From: Centroberyx gerrardi
Lineage: Eukaryota; Chordata; Actinopteri; Beryciformes; Berycidae
Direction: 5' to 3'
DNA length: 64,000 nucleotides
Assembly (NCBI RefSeq): GCF_048128805.1
Contig: NC_135997.1
Span: 27,690,315 to 27,754,314, forward strand
Every line of letters starts with the position of its first letter. Positions within the stretch are counted from its first letter, which is position 1. Below the pieces are notes generated by a model that was not told where the DNA came from, did no database searches, and saw only the letters and a program-made list of their open reading frames with translations. Shown piece after piece: positions 26,101 to 38,500 of this stretch. Position numbers and translations under genes: made by a program.

Positions 26101-29100
26101 CTTGAATTTGTTGTACTGTAAGGCACAAACACCTCAGATTAGTTAGATATTATGGTGGGTGGAAGGAGGATTCACCACAGCTCTGCACTCTGCACTGCAG
26201 TTCCTACACATTCTCCTTTTAAAAAACTAGTATTTTTGCAGACCTTGATTTGCTGCCTGGATTTGAAGATTTTAGTGTATTTTATGCCAAATATAATGCA
26301 TGCCAACAGTGGCTTGGCAATAAGACTATCAACTAGGCCATGTCAGTCTATGATTGATGAATATTCATCACAATTATGGAAACCACAACATGTGAAACAA
26401 CAGTGGGTTGACACACAACTACACAAAATGTGTAGTTACAAGTGTATGAGGACTGAACAGCATACTTTGTCCAATTTCAAACTTTTCAAAACCTGGAAGT
26501 TAGTATGCCATTATTTTCCAGACAAGCAGAGGAACCCGGTCTGGGTGAGGAGGGGAGTGGTCTCTCACCTTAAACATCTTCAGCAGTGTCTCCTTGCTGA
26601 TCTCCAGCCTCTCAAAAGGCTGCTTGTCCTTCACCACAGCCTTACACAGAGACTCCAGCTCCCCAAACTCGGTGCTGGACGCTCCCCTGGAAGCACCAAA
26701 CATGTCCACTTCAGGTCAACACACACAGTAAATGAACAGAATGTGCGATGGAGTGTGGTGCGCCGTTCTCTCCCATACAAAGAAGGAACAGCACCTATCA
26801 CGGCTGGTTCAGTACCTGACTGTTGTTATTATCAGTCTACCAAAGTTCCAACCCAGGGCTTGATGTACAATTCCCCTGACTTTTTCATGACTATGTGAAG
26901 CATTTCCATGACCCAATAATTTTCTATCCTGACTGGTTGTCCTGTTTTTCAGCTCAGAAAACTCAGAAAGACAGTCAGTTTCCACTGTAGGCTCTCAACT
27001 TGGCCTTGCAAATGAAAGTGATTATTTAAAGTATAACTAAACCCCAAACTTAAATCTGTAAAGCCTGACATCTTAAGGTAAACGCATGCTAATGAAATGA
27101 CCATCTGCTATTGGTTGATGTCTGGTGCCAGGTGATGTCACCCTCTATAGAGTACAACAGGTGGTGACATCACCTGGCACCAAAGATCAGCCAATAGCAG
27201 ATGGCAATTTCAGTAGCATGCTTTTTACCATCATGTGGCAGGTTTGATTCATTACATCAAATGCAATGACTGTGACTGAAACAAGCTGTAAAACAGATTC
27301 TATTCCTATATAGTGATCTATTGGTAAAATCCCATGATAAGTGTGACCTCGAGAGACTTCATGAAATTCCCTGACTTTTCCAATCTGGAATACATGTCTC
27401 AAAATTATATTCCAGAAATTCGATGTACAGTAGAAAGCCTGGGCTGAGCAGAGAAGACACTTGTAGTGATTATACTTGCTCACCTCTGTCCGTCTAGATA
27501 CATGTCGTAGTAGAAACCATTCTCTATCGGTGGTCCATAACACAGGCAACCTCCATAGAAGTTCTCCATTGCCTCCCCCAGGATGTGAGCGCTGGAGTGC
27601 CAGTATACCTGAAACACAGGATGAAAATGAATTACCACCTCACAAAAGAGTAGGTTGGTCAAATGAGAGGGAATATTTGTTCCAGCTATTGTCTAGACAC
27701 TGTGGCCCCGACCCCTTGCTATTAATCCCTTGGATAATAGTGTGTGCTCAATGCCTAAAATGTGAAACGTAATGTAGCTGACCCAGAAGTAGGGCTGGAC
27801 AATACACACAAAAAGGGAGCGAAATAAAGGAAAAAAGGAATGCATTTGCTGAACCCAGCTGCTACATGTGGACAAAGCCTTTTATAAGCAAATAAATGCT
27901 AATGTTTTGTTCAGAATTAATATAATAAAAGTTTCTCCAATGCGCAAATTGCAGGCCAGGGATTTTGTGGAGGCTGTCTGAATCACATCTCCCTCTAGCA
28001 ATTTGGAAATTACAGTAATGATTTTGATAGTTTTGTTTTATTTTTTTAATGAATTCATTCCTTATACTCACAGCCTGAGCGTCGTCATTGTCAAAGCGCA
28101 GGATCTCCAGTGAGCAGTCCTTCTCCAGCGGTCGGTCCAGGTCCCAGAGCTCTCCATTCACCCGAGAAATCACTGCATTGTCAGCCAGACCCTGACTGAA
28201 ATATCAAGCACAGACCGCTTCATGAACCAGAGCAAACTCCTGGAACGCTCACCACATATTCAAATTTGTTCCTCAACCCAGTGATAGAAAGTTCTCCCTC
28301 TAAGCTGTCTGCGTCTGCCGGAGATAATTTGGTGTCCTAGGTCTAATAATCTAAATTACGCTATAAGACCTTGATTACTCTACTGTCAGAGAGAAGTCAA
28401 TTTATGATGCTTAATGCATTCCAGGAGTTATTCTGTGATGAAGTATTGTAATTTACTTTTTTGTGTACCCACTTTCCCTCGTCTACTTCAGTTAGTGATT
28501 TCCTACATTTCCCAGAATGACTTTCAGCAACCCAAAAAAAAAGGCATAAACTTGTTGCTTTCAATCAAATGTGGGTGTACGGGTATATAAATATAGCTAG
28601 CCAGCCAACTAGTTGGTGAACATTGGGGCGTGTCTATGATCACGGCCTTACTCAAAACTCGTCTTGTGGCAGCATTGCATTCTGTTCTATTGAAGCTACT
28701 GTCAGTGGAGAAATTGGTATCTCTCCCTGTTCCACGATGGATTTCTGCCTGTGTGATTGTTGAACGTCGGTGCAAAGTAGTGAGTCTAGAAAGAAGCCCT
28801 CGCTCTTTGATTCTGAGGGACTGACACCACAACCTGACCTTTACTGTTGATGTTTTGGATAGCTGAAACATTTTCTACAATTAAACTTCACTGTAGCTGC
28901 GCTGGAAATATCTCAACATGACGTCACGTTGTGTACATCTGACCGGTTATCCATGGGAAAAAGAAAAATACACCAAACAACAAAATGGATCCAGGAATGC
29001 AAGGTACATGTTACAGTGTTTTCGAGTGGATTCTTCCTTTAACAAAGTTCTTGGCTTGCTCTGCAAAGCTTCCACAACATTCTGCTGGTGACTAACCTGA

Positions 29101-29960
29101 TGCCACAGGCCAGCTGGTAGGGTGTGGTGACCCAGGCCTTCCCCTCCACCTTGCGCCCGTCTGGCAGCTCCACGGTGATGGGCTTGCTGTCTGCAGCTCT
29201 CCTGGCCAGCAGGGCATCGCTCTCCTTCTTCAGCTGCTCATACAGGCTGAGGCGCTCTGCGATGTAGGCAGGCGAGGGTTTCACCTACAGAGGAAAACAG
29301 GCAATGAAAGTCCCGATATTGGCTACACATTACTGTACACTTTTGGGAAAATCCCAGAATTACTGAAGACATGCATGATGTTGTATCACGCTAAATGCCA
29401 AATTGCAAAAATTTAATTTCCCAGGTTTTGTGAAAGGCAGGATAGAGGAAATATTTCTGTTGTGACTGCAGTGAAGAGAAAAAATGGATCATTTCTTTAA
29501 AACGGACAGTTACAAAGTTACAAATATAACACCACAAAAATTATATCTTAATGTGTCTTCAATTTTTGCTCATGATATGCAATGTGACAAGCACTTTTGC
29601 TACATATGACATGGTGATTATAACAGTAGAGAAAATGAAAAATAAATCTATAGGTATATCACTTGTCAGTGCTTGATGCAAGGATGTGATCAGGGGCACA
29701 AAATAGATGGGAAACAATTTTGCATTAGATATGAATATAAATTATGTGTGTGAAAAATGTATGTCCTGAAAAACATTGTGGAAAAATGACAACCGTGTTG
29801 GTAATATGGGTGAACAGGGAAGCAGGTGGACTTTAGCTTCCGGTATAATCACCTCTTTCACACCTCCATTTCCCTGTGCCTTATCCTGCTTCTTCTCCTT
29901 CTTGTTCTTATCAGCTGGCTTGGCATCAGAGGCTGCCACCTGTAAGGAGCAGAAACAGAG

Positions 29961-29995
<35 letters not shown>

Positions 29996-30621
29996 ATCAG
30001 CCCTACCATGTCTTATCTGATGCCATTTTGACAGTAGGCTGTAATCACCATTCCCTTCAGTCATATTATCCAACTATTATTAATCTCTTAACAGTGAACA
30101 GCTCAGCTCGGTATTCAAACCATGCACACACAGTGACACTGAGTGGGGCAGCTATTTTTGGAAATGGGGGTATAGTGTCATTTGGCACAAGTGGGCAAAG
30201 GCCCGCTGCTATTGGCGGTGCAGCATTACCACTACTGCTCTCCCTCATGACACCACCGTTAGCCATAGTTAGAGGCACATAACGTTTACTAGTCTCATAC
30301 CTTGTTGTCTGGTCGGTTCTTTGGTCGATGTTCCTCGCTGTTGTTCTTCTCCGGAGCTTTGACGCGGTTTACTGGTTGCTGTCTCTTGCCCTGCGCCTCC
30401 TCCAGCTGCAGCTCCGCCTGCAGACCCCGGCGGAGGTGCAGCAGCCGGTATCTGAGTTTCTCATTCTCGGTCCGCAGGCTCTCCAGCGCCGGGGAGACGA
30501 GCAGAGCACCGGCGGCCTTTGGACCCCCGTTCAGTCCGTCTCGAAGACCGGATATTTCCCTGGTGAGGAGCTGAATCTGCTCCTCCTGGGCGGCCAAACG
30601 TGCAGCCAGGCACTCCGCCAT
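14122..30621 (-). CDS. tars3: Threonyl-tRNA synthetase 3 (TARSL2/TARS3), cytosolic
   Basis: Charges tRNA-Thr with threonine. The 19 coding exons in transcript order are: 30621-30301, 29939-29853, 29284-29097, 28195-28072, 27608-27484, 26686-26569, 26115-26051, 25826-25748, 25351-25205, 22799-22701, 19207-19041, 18244-18082, 17521-17384, 16837-16760, 16667-16567, 15877-15773, 15417-15345, 14953-14839, 14270-14122. They total 2442 nt, i.e. 813 aa plus stop (human TARS3 about 802). The N-terminal leucine-rich coiled coil (residues 1-75) and a Lys-rich segment (NKKEKKQDK) distinguish TARS3 from TARS1. The TGS domain is about 170-238; the editing site has H244-H248 and C351-H355. The catalytic core has MNCPGH with zinc Cys503, motif 2 [14 protein letters not shown] and motif 3 [10 protein letters not shown]. 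The anticodon-binding domain ends NAEEEF. All catalytic residues I could check are present. Introns are GT-AG; the exon 14 donor (AAG then GTCCGT) is weak. It is head-to-head with ulk3. Confidence 0.97.
19393..19627 (+). repeat. SINE (family A) copy
   Basis: GCAGCGGTAGCCTAGATGAT head, GAATGAGAAACGCTCTC, CACTGCTCCAGTGGAGCTGC and GGATAAATAAAGGTA tail. It lies in tars3 intron 10. Confidence 0.7.
20773..21874. mobile_element. Non-autonomous DNA transposon with GGGGCCG terminal repeats
   Basis: Begins GGGGCCGTATTCACAAA and ends with the near-inverse (TTTATGAATGCGGCCCC). It is flanked by TGAAGATCT (20764-20772) and TGGAGATCT (21875-21883), which look like an 8-9 bp target-site duplication with one mismatch. 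About 1.1 kb, in tars3 intron 10. It contains a short ATA-rich microsatellite and no recognisable transposase. Superfamily is not certain; the duplication length suggests a hAT-like element. Confidence 0.7.
22330..22445 (-). repeat. tRNA-derived SINE copy (antisense)
   Basis: Reverse-oriented relative of the 13,270 element: TGCAGCTCAATAGGTCGAGC as A-box region on the minus strand, then the GGATAAAAGCATTC tail. Confidence 0.55.
24930..25030. repeat. Short interspersed repeat fragment
   Basis: CAAGTTTATTTGTATAGC followed by CTCAAAGGGCTTCATC is a motif recurrent in fish genomes. It lies in tars3 intron 9. Confidence 0.45.
27084..27222. mobile_element. Foldback MITE in tars3 intron 5
   Basis: Two roughly 60-nt arms in inverted orientation. 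The left arm starts GCATGCTAATGAAATGACCA and carries TGGTGCCAGGTGATGTCACC. The right arm is its near-complement (ending TCAGTAGCATGC). The centre is a short CTCTATAGAG palindrome. The whole can fold into one long hairpin. Confidence 0.8.
28703..29015 (+). repeat. Dispersed repeat, copy 1 (inverted relative to 47.2-47.6 kb)
   Basis: Shares long stretches with the reverse complement of 47,225-47,556, for example CAGTGGAGA, GATTGTTGAACG, TCTAGAAAGAAGCCC, CGCTGGAAATATCTC and CCAAACAACAAAATGGA. It lies in tars3 intron 3. No coding function is visible. Confidence 0.7.
29963..29994. repeat. GT dinucleotide microsatellite
   Basis: A 16-unit GT run just upstream of tars3 exon 2, within about 25 bp of its splice acceptor. 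Confidence 0.9.
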
Positions 30622-31533
30622 CTTTAAAAGACCACCAGAGTCAAGCTAGCCAGAATTAAACAACAAAACTTCCGGTCAGTGTTTCTTTGAAAATTAAAAA
30701 AAGGACTTCGGATCAATATTTAAAAATAAAACCCTCATTGACAATTTAACTACATTAACAGTAAAACTACTGGTCAGATATTTCAACATAAAGCCCTTAG
30801 GCCTACTGACAAACCAGAGCGTATAAAAATATGACTTCCGGCCATGATTTTATGAAATAAAATAAAAGCCTTATTATTGAACATGTGACACATTTTGAAC
30901 AATGTACCAAAGTGAAAACAAAGACTATTTGTATCGAGGAGTTTGTAGTAAATAAAAATACATTTGTCTTGTCCAAAAGTCCATTACAGCAAATACTCAG
31001 TTATGCAAGATGAGATATAAGGCTGCCAAAATTACTCATGGAAACTCAATCACAAAACATTATACTAGATGACTTGGAGAGATGTCTACTACCTTGAAAA
31101 AGTCAAGTTTGATCCATACTGTATATCGGGCTGCAAAATTGAATTATCAATATTTTTTCATCATCAGGAGGCTGTGCATGTTTGGCATCTCAGGAAGAGA
31201 CAATTTACCAGGTCACTCAAGGCATTAAATGCTACAGCATGTCAAAGTCCCTGCATCTAATATCGTTTGGCACCAAAAATTTCAAACCTGCCATAGCCTA
31301 TTTGCAAATTGCTAAATAAAGTCATAACTTCTGTCTGACAAGATGTGAATCCTCCTCAAATTTGCAGTAACGGGGAACAAACGCTAGGAGGCGGTAAAAT
31401 ATTTTGCCGTCGCTTCTAACGCCGACTGATTGAGTGCAGTGCAGCCGAAGTGCAGCATGCAGCTTCCTCACTGTGTGGCAGCAATGTAAACAATCATTTT
31501 GTATCCCTGTGCTGTGGATTTATTAACCAACAG
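30622..31533. promoter_or_regulatory. Shared promoter region of tars3 (minus) and ulk3 (plus)
   Basis: tars3 starts leftward at 30621. A likely non-coding first exon of ulk3 ends rightward at 31533 (CAACAG followed by GTGAGTATT). The roughly 0.8 kb between holds no recognised gene. A relatively CpG-rich patch (31,380-31,450) lies near the presumed ulk3 start. The divergent layout is seen; bidirectional promoter activity is inference. Confidence 0.45.
31400..31533 (+). other. ulk3: Putative 5'UTR exon of ulk3
   Basis: The sequence ends in a strong donor (CAG followed by GTGAGTATT, exon end 31533), about 1 kb before the ulk3 ATG. A matching acceptor (TTACAG, 32488-32493, or ACAG at 32499-32502) precedes the coding start. 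The exon 5' boundary is a guess. Confidence 0.4.
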
Positions 31534-32213
31534 GTGAGTATTAGGCTATTTACGCATGCTTAGTGAATCATGTTGAAGTAACGTTAACATGGATCAGTCG
31601 ACCATCGTTTTTATTGCTGGCTAACGGTAGACTACAGCTACAGTAGTTGCACACAGATATTGCTAACACAACAACTTCCAGCATTGCATACCAGCAGATG
31701 AGTCGACGTTAGCTACAGTAACCTTAGCCCCTATAACTTACATGACATGGTCTTTTTGTATGCCAATCTCCATCCAATAATTTGACAGTTTAATGTTGCC
31801 TTGCATACATGGTAGAGCTCGGTTTCACTTCAGCTCGGATCTACTTCAGGAGCCACCCTTCAGTTCGGCAGATAGGATACACTAAGCAGCAGTTAACCTC
31901 AGTAAAATCGGTTCGCCTCTAAAATTGGTTCGCCTCTAACTCCTACGATTGCTTTGTGGATTAAGTCACACGATGTCACATTAAGTCGTTAAGGCTTAAG
32001 TTACCTAACTATATGTCGAGTTTACCAGAAGACTCTAAAGTTTGGTAAAAGCTCTTAAGCCATGTTCTACCGGTAGATATTGTTTACCGAAAAACAAGGC
32101 CACAGTAAATTGCCAGATTTTTGCGTATTGGGGCTACAGCAACTCAGGCTAGACTCTGTAAACAAACCGGTGAGAGCTGCACGAACGTGTTTATGCCCTG
32201 ACTTTGTGCTGTT

Positions 32214-32250
32214 GGGTAAAACCATAGAGATATATCTCTATGGGTAAAAC
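32214..32250. repeat. Perfect palindrome flanked by 9-bp direct repeats
   Basis: GGGTAAAAC occurs at 32214-32222 and again at 32242-32250. Between and overlapping them is a perfect 22-bp palindrome (32222-32243, core GAGATATATCTC). It lies in the ulk3 5' intron. Confidence 0.85.
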
Positions 32251-32254
32251 TGCT

Positions 32255-32466
32255 AAAAGGCAGGGTGGTCTAGAGAGACAGAGGATCCAGGTTCTAGTGA
32301 GCAGCCGCCCTGCTGAAGTGTCCTTGAGCAGCTCCTGGGTTTCTGCTCTGTAGCTGACCCTGACCTTTGACCTCCCTGTGGAGGAGGGCAAGAAAAAAAC
32401 AGAGTTTTCCTACAGGGATCAATAGCGTATCACATTATTTGTTATTATTGTTATTAATAAATTATA
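32255..32466 (+). repeat. SINE (family B) copy
   Basis: GCAGGGTGGTCTAGAGAGAC head, CCTGCTGAAGTGTCCTTGAG body and CAGGGATCAATAGCGTATC end. It matches copies near 55.4 and 5.7 kb. It lies immediately upstream of the ulk3 coding exon. Confidence 0.7.
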
Positions 32467-32534
32467 AAACTGTGAATCACACTAATGTTACAGTCCAGAC
32501 AGTCCTGCCTGGGAAATTTGATGCTGTTGTCAGC

Positions 32535-35500
32535 ATGGCTTCGACTTCCAGCTTCGCCCCTCCGAAACTGGCTGACTTCATCCTCACAGAGCGGCTGGGC
32601 AGTGGGACCTATGCCACAGTCTACAAAGCCTACAGCAAGGCCAGTTTGTTCTCTCTTTATCTGTCTGGATAATATTTCTGTTGGGGCCTCAGGTTTGTCT
32701 GTGGTGCTCAACAGTGAGTGAGTTTGCAATGACCTTATCTTACTTGATGGTATTTTTTTAGCTCCAATGATATTACTGTAGGATTTTTGGGTATAATTTT
32801 TTGTGTATTCGTTGCCCATTGTTGACCATTTAGCAGTCACTATAGACATATGAATAACAGCCAATAGTTCTATAAGCACAGCCTGGTCTTGCAGTTGGAA
32901 GTGAAAGTGAAAGTTGAAGTGTGGTCCTTGACTGTGTCTGCAGGGGGACAGCCGGGAGGCGGTGGCAGTGAAGGTGGTTGCGAAGAAGACTTTAAACAAG
33001 GCGTCTATGGAGAACTTGCTCACAGAGATTGAAATCCTCAAGACTGTGCGTCACCCTCACATAGTCCAGCTAAAGGACTTCCAGGTAAGCACACCTGTAG
33101 CTTTCAGACCTGCTGTAGCTAATGTGATTAAGAATATAAAAAACACAGGGCATCTGATGTAACTATATCTTGTGCTTCACTGATATTCTTGATTTAGGGC
33201 CATGACACCTCCAGTAGGCTCAACAGCAACCAGGAAAACTGTACTGTCCCATAAGAGATGATTAGGAGTTGTGTGTCAAACAAAACTGAAATTGTGGAAA
33301 AATGCGTGACGTCCTTGCTTTATATCTTTCATATCATATCTTTGTGAGAGTGGCTGAAGTCTTCTCTTCTTCTCGTCTCCTCTCTTTAACCAGTGGGACA
33401 ATGAGAACATCTATCTGATCCTAGAATGGTGTTCTGGTGGAGATCTCTCCCGCTTCATCCGCAGTCGCAGGCTCTTACCTGAGAGGGTGGCCCGCCGCTT
33501 TCTGCAGCAGATAGGTGAGTCGTCACCAGACCGAGGTTAAAGTCTGTTGGAGTACCACATAGGTAACGGGTTATACCACCAGAAACAAATTAAATAGCAA
33601 CTGTACTTGTAATGTACTTTTTATACATATGTATTTATACTATTTTGTAGAAAACGATTCAGACATGCGTTGGTAACTGTTGTATAAAAGCCATAACATC
33701 CAAGAGGATGTTCCTTTTACTGAGATTATGAGTACTTCACTAATGCAATAGGTACAAGGCTTAGTTGAGTATTTACAAAATTACATTAAAGAATTCCCTT
33801 CGGGAACTGTTGCTATAATATAGCACATTGGTGTAAGCTACACCCCTTTCATTTGTCATTTGAATAGTGTTTTTTTCAGGTGATAGATAAGATAAGACAC
33901 TATATATTGAACTTTCTTGGTTACTTTGTGTCAGTGCACAGAGCTTTTTAAGTGCAGGACTGGCGGTTGCAGGCAGCTGGTATTGAAAGTAGCTGATGTA
34001 CAAGGGCTTTGTACCTCTAGGACTCACCAATGATTTTCAGAAAATGTTGACAATTTTTTGCTCACTGTGTGACATTTTTTCTTCTTTGCTTAAGGGGTTT
34101 TGGCACTAATTTCTGCCATGTGCACCTGTAAATCAGTTGTAGAAACTGGTTGGTTTGGCCATTAGGGCAAACAAGGACTCAGGATTTGAGACCTGGAAGG
34201 GGACTCACCCACCCTGACAGGAACTTATAGTCACGGTTCCTACACAGGTCTGGGAAATGTATGGAAAATAAATTTGTTAATTTTTAGTAATTTAACACAG
34301 GTTTGTGCTCTGTCCATACTGTAGGACTGCATGTGGCAGGTTGAGTTTGATCATTTCATGTCATCATTATTGTGACCACCAAAGCTGACTACCATTGTTG
34401 TGTTTCTCTCTTCTCACTGTGTGTTTGTGTTTGTACGTGTGTGCACATGTGTGCACAAACAGCCTGTGCCCTCCAGTTTCTTAATGAACGAAACATCTCA
34501 CACCTGGACCTGAAACCCCAGAATATTCTGCTCAGTGGCTCTGTCCTCAAACTAGCAGGTGAACTCATGCCAGCTCACACACACACACACTTGCACACCA
34601 ACACACACACACACACACACACACTTGCATGTGGTTGAGATAATCTAAGCAATGTGCCAGATACCAGAACAACTGAATCATTGCCGTGCTAATGTGATGT
34701 TATGTTTGCAGGAAAAGAAGCTAGCCTTTTTGTCCACTGGCCAGAATGGCTTGTTCATCCTAAAATTCACCAGCTGCTTTCACTATTTCACTATTTTTTC
34801 AATAGAATAGATAAACTTACCAGCTACAGCCAAAGTTAACCAGTATTTAGCTAGTGGCTGGTGTTAATTTCCCACCCAGATTGTCACCTTGGGTTACTGT
34901 GTTGTTTTCACTGTATATTAAAGAGTTCTCAAACTGTACTGAGACATATGGCTTCACACATCACTCCATTGTGCACTATTCATTATAAACAGGTCTTGTA
35001 TAGCTCAGCTGGTAGACCATGGCACTAACACAGCCAGTTTAAGGGGATCTATTCCTACTGGGGCCTCTCACACTATTATAAATGTTATTTACATTCTAAT
35101 TTTCTCTTAGATTTTGGGTTTGCCCAGTATATGTCACCGTGGGATGAGCAGTGTGTCCTGAGAGGCTCTCCGCTCTACATGGCTCCTGAGATGGTGTGCC
35201 GACGGCAGTATGACTCCAGGGTGGATCTCTGGTCCGTAGGAGTCATTCTCTATGGTAAGATGTGTGTACTTTTTTTGTCCTTCTTCTTTGCTATTAAAAT
35301 AAGTATTTTCACATAGTTAATGACTCCTTGCATGCTTTTGAATGCGGAAGCCCCCTTACCATGAATTGCAGACTGCTGCACTCGGTGGAATGCACTAATT
35401 AAAAATCAAGAGCACAGTCAGCACTCATTAAGTTGACACTTAGCTAGTTAAAATGATTTGGGTTTTAACTGTAATGCTATTTGCATTACATAGATAGACA

Positions 35501-38500
35501 TTTTCCCATGCACAGAATCTGATGTAACTATCCCTTGTGCTACTGTATATAGGGTGAGTGCTCATACTTAGCATTACACCTAATCCACACCATCTCACCT
35601 AGTAATTTCTAACCTTTCCATTGTATTCAACAATAAAAGGCTAAAGGGACGGCTGACCTTGCCGGCTTGAAACAGCCCACTCAGCTGTTCAGAAACTGAA
35701 TTGCACCAGCAATCATAGAACAGCTGGCTCGGAGCATCGACCGATTTGACTCCTTTTTTGGGGGGGTTGAGGTGTTAGATCTATGCAGTCATAATGTATG
35801 TAATGGGAACAGTTCTTCAACTTGCTTCCTTTAGCATGTCTGACATTATAACCTTTTCTATCAGCTACTGTCAGTCACCTAAGCAAAACAGAAGGCCACA
35901 TAATTTGTCTGAATGTATGCTCAGAATTTTTTATTAAAGGCCAACATCATGCCATTGGCGAGTTGCATGCAAGAGATATTTTGGGGTAGTTGGATACAGA
36001 ACATTTTGAAAAACAAGCATTTGGCATATGCATAGCCTTTAACTGAAAACACTTTACTTAGGTACATAAAGGTCCAGTAACTGATTACTTTTCATTGACA
36101 GGTAATCTGTAATTAGTGCAGGTTATCCTTTGAGAGTAATCTACCCAACACTGTTTGTATGCACTGTAGAAGCACTGTTTGGACGAGCACCGTTTGCCTC
36201 AAGATCCTATGCTGAACTGGAGGAAAAGATCCGCAGCAACAAACCCATTGAGGTAAGACCTGGGTTCCTCATTAGCGAACGTGCTGGACCGAGACAGTCT
36301 GCTGTCCTGCTGAAACATGTGAATGACTCACTGCTTGCACTGATGCTCTAAAACAATGCCATATTGTCCTGTGTAGGTCCTGTAGAGCAAGGTGCTGACA
36401 CTGCCAGGGTTAGGGGCTCATTTCCCACTGGGGCAACCCATGCTGAAAATGTATGAGCTCATGGCACTGTTAGGCGCTTTGCTTAGAAGTGTCCACCAAA
36501 TGACAAATGTTGTATCTAAAATGTATAATGAGAATCTGTGAAGGAACAGTTCCACCCCAGAGACAAGTTGCTTTTTGGGAAAATGGCTAGATGTCAGTCT
36601 GTCACTGTAATCCAGGGCTTCCCAAAGTTTTTGGTGCTTAGGAGAATTACGGTATGTGTTAACTGTGCGCTCGTACACCAGGCGGTACGGTAGTCACCCA
36701 AGCCTGAGTCAGCTCTATATGACCATAACCATAACCCTAACCCTAGCTCTGTGATTTTCTAACTGTAGTGGACACATGAATTACATATTTTGTTTAGAGA
36801 TTCTCTTGGTTACAACAACACTGTGCTACCACAGCACTTTGGTGTTAACAAGTGGAGTTTTTAAAGTTAGCCTAGTTTCTCTCACTCCAAACCTGCATTC
36901 CCCCACCCACCCCTCCACCCCACCCAAACACATAGAAAGCACCAGCACACTTGTTTAGAAATGTAATAAATAGGTATTTTAAGTCTTAAGTCATCAGTGT
37001 TTGCTTATACGCCTTGTAAATAGCAAGTTGTCTTAATCCTCAAACTGAATAAAATAGAACAAAATACATCAAATCTATTGTTAATAGCATGTCCTGTGCT
37101 CTGTCCATGCACTAAATGTGAGATCCTGTTGTCCCTGCACAATGTGTCCCAGTGTGTGTTAATGTCACTACTCACTACATGAGTTGTGATATGCTCCTGC
37201 GCCAATATTACCAAGAGAAACCACTTCAGACCGGTTGCAGCTTTTTCTCACTGTATTTGGGTTTGTTCACCGTGAAACCACTAGGTGGCAAACTCGCACA
37301 GTATACCTTAATTCTATAGTTGCCTAACTCTCACTCATGGAAGTGCTCAGCAGAAACAAGCTCCACCTCTAGTGACACCTCCCCAACATTTAAAGATTTC
37401 TCATACAAGACTTTCTAATTAATGAATGTGTTTACATGGTCCAAATGAAACCACAACTGATTCCTGGCAATTAAAACAGTCATAGCTGTGCATCTCCACC
37501 CTGATTCCCTTGCCGCATACATGAACCACATTTTGATCAGGATTGTGACTGGTGGAGATAATTGCACATCGCTTTGAAAGATGGAGGGTTTTAAGAAAAG
37601 CTTGAAAATTTGAATGGGCTGGTGACGACACCAGAGGAGGCATTTAAAGACGTAGCTTCTTATACCGCTGTCTTTTAACCTTCCTGTCTTATCACACAGC
37701 GCAAAGCAATCACTTTATTACTGGCTTAGTTGTCCTTGCTTTTGACAAGGGGAGAGATCATGTTGATATTTTCACATTTGCGCTAGAAACTTTGTGACAG
37801 ACTGTCCATTACCTAGGGATTTACGTGGAGAGTTTCTAAGGTCGTGTTTTGAGAAAAAGCACTGAAGTCAAACTCAAAGGTCCTTGGCAACAGACTGCCG
37901 TCCATTCCCCGATGGATTGAGCGCAGTCTAATAAGGTCGTGTTTTGTGTATCAGCTGCCTCCCGGGGCCAGGGTATCCAGGGACTGCAGGGACCTTCTGT
38001 TGCGGCTGCTGGAGAGAAATCCAGATGCCCGGCTCACCTTCGCGCAGTTCTTCTCCCACCCCTTTGTGGATCTGGAGCACATGCCCAGTGCAGAGAGCCT
38101 GGGGAAAGCGGTAAGAGAATAAGAAGGAATAGGAAGGAAGAGCTTGCATGTATGTGTCTACTCTAGGTGTCCATGAATAATGTGTGTGTGCACGTAAACG
38201 TGCTTGCAGGTTTGCGTTCATGCCCGGCCCACGTGTGCCTTCGCGCACGAGTGTGCTGCACGCATGCATAAGCGATAGGGAGTCGCAGTAGTTTGCATTC
38301 AGTGATGCCAGTTCCTGTTTCCTCTCTCCAGAAAGAGCTGGTCCTGCAGGCTGTTCAGAAGGACCAGGGGGGGCAGAGGTCCGGCGCTCTGTCTCTTTAC
38401 TGCAGTGCCCTGGAGCACTTTGTCCCCGCTATTCACTGTAAGAGCAACAACCACTCTCATATCCTCTCCTTGGCTAAAGCCCTGCAACAATGCGCTGCCT

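Noticed and set aside
26152-26898. 248-codon plus-strand ORF
   Set aside because: Runs antisense across tars3 exon 6 and intron DNA; no recognisable motif or splice support. The tars3 exon on the opposite strand explains the region.
34990-35070. Possible tRNA gene (good A box)
   Set aside because: The B box is degenerate, no complete cloverleaf can be drawn, and other copies share a non-tRNA tail, so it is a SINE head.
36726-36747. Short CCATAACCCTAACCCTAG stretch resembling telomere repeat
   Set aside because: Only about two units; too short to indicate an interstitial telomere.
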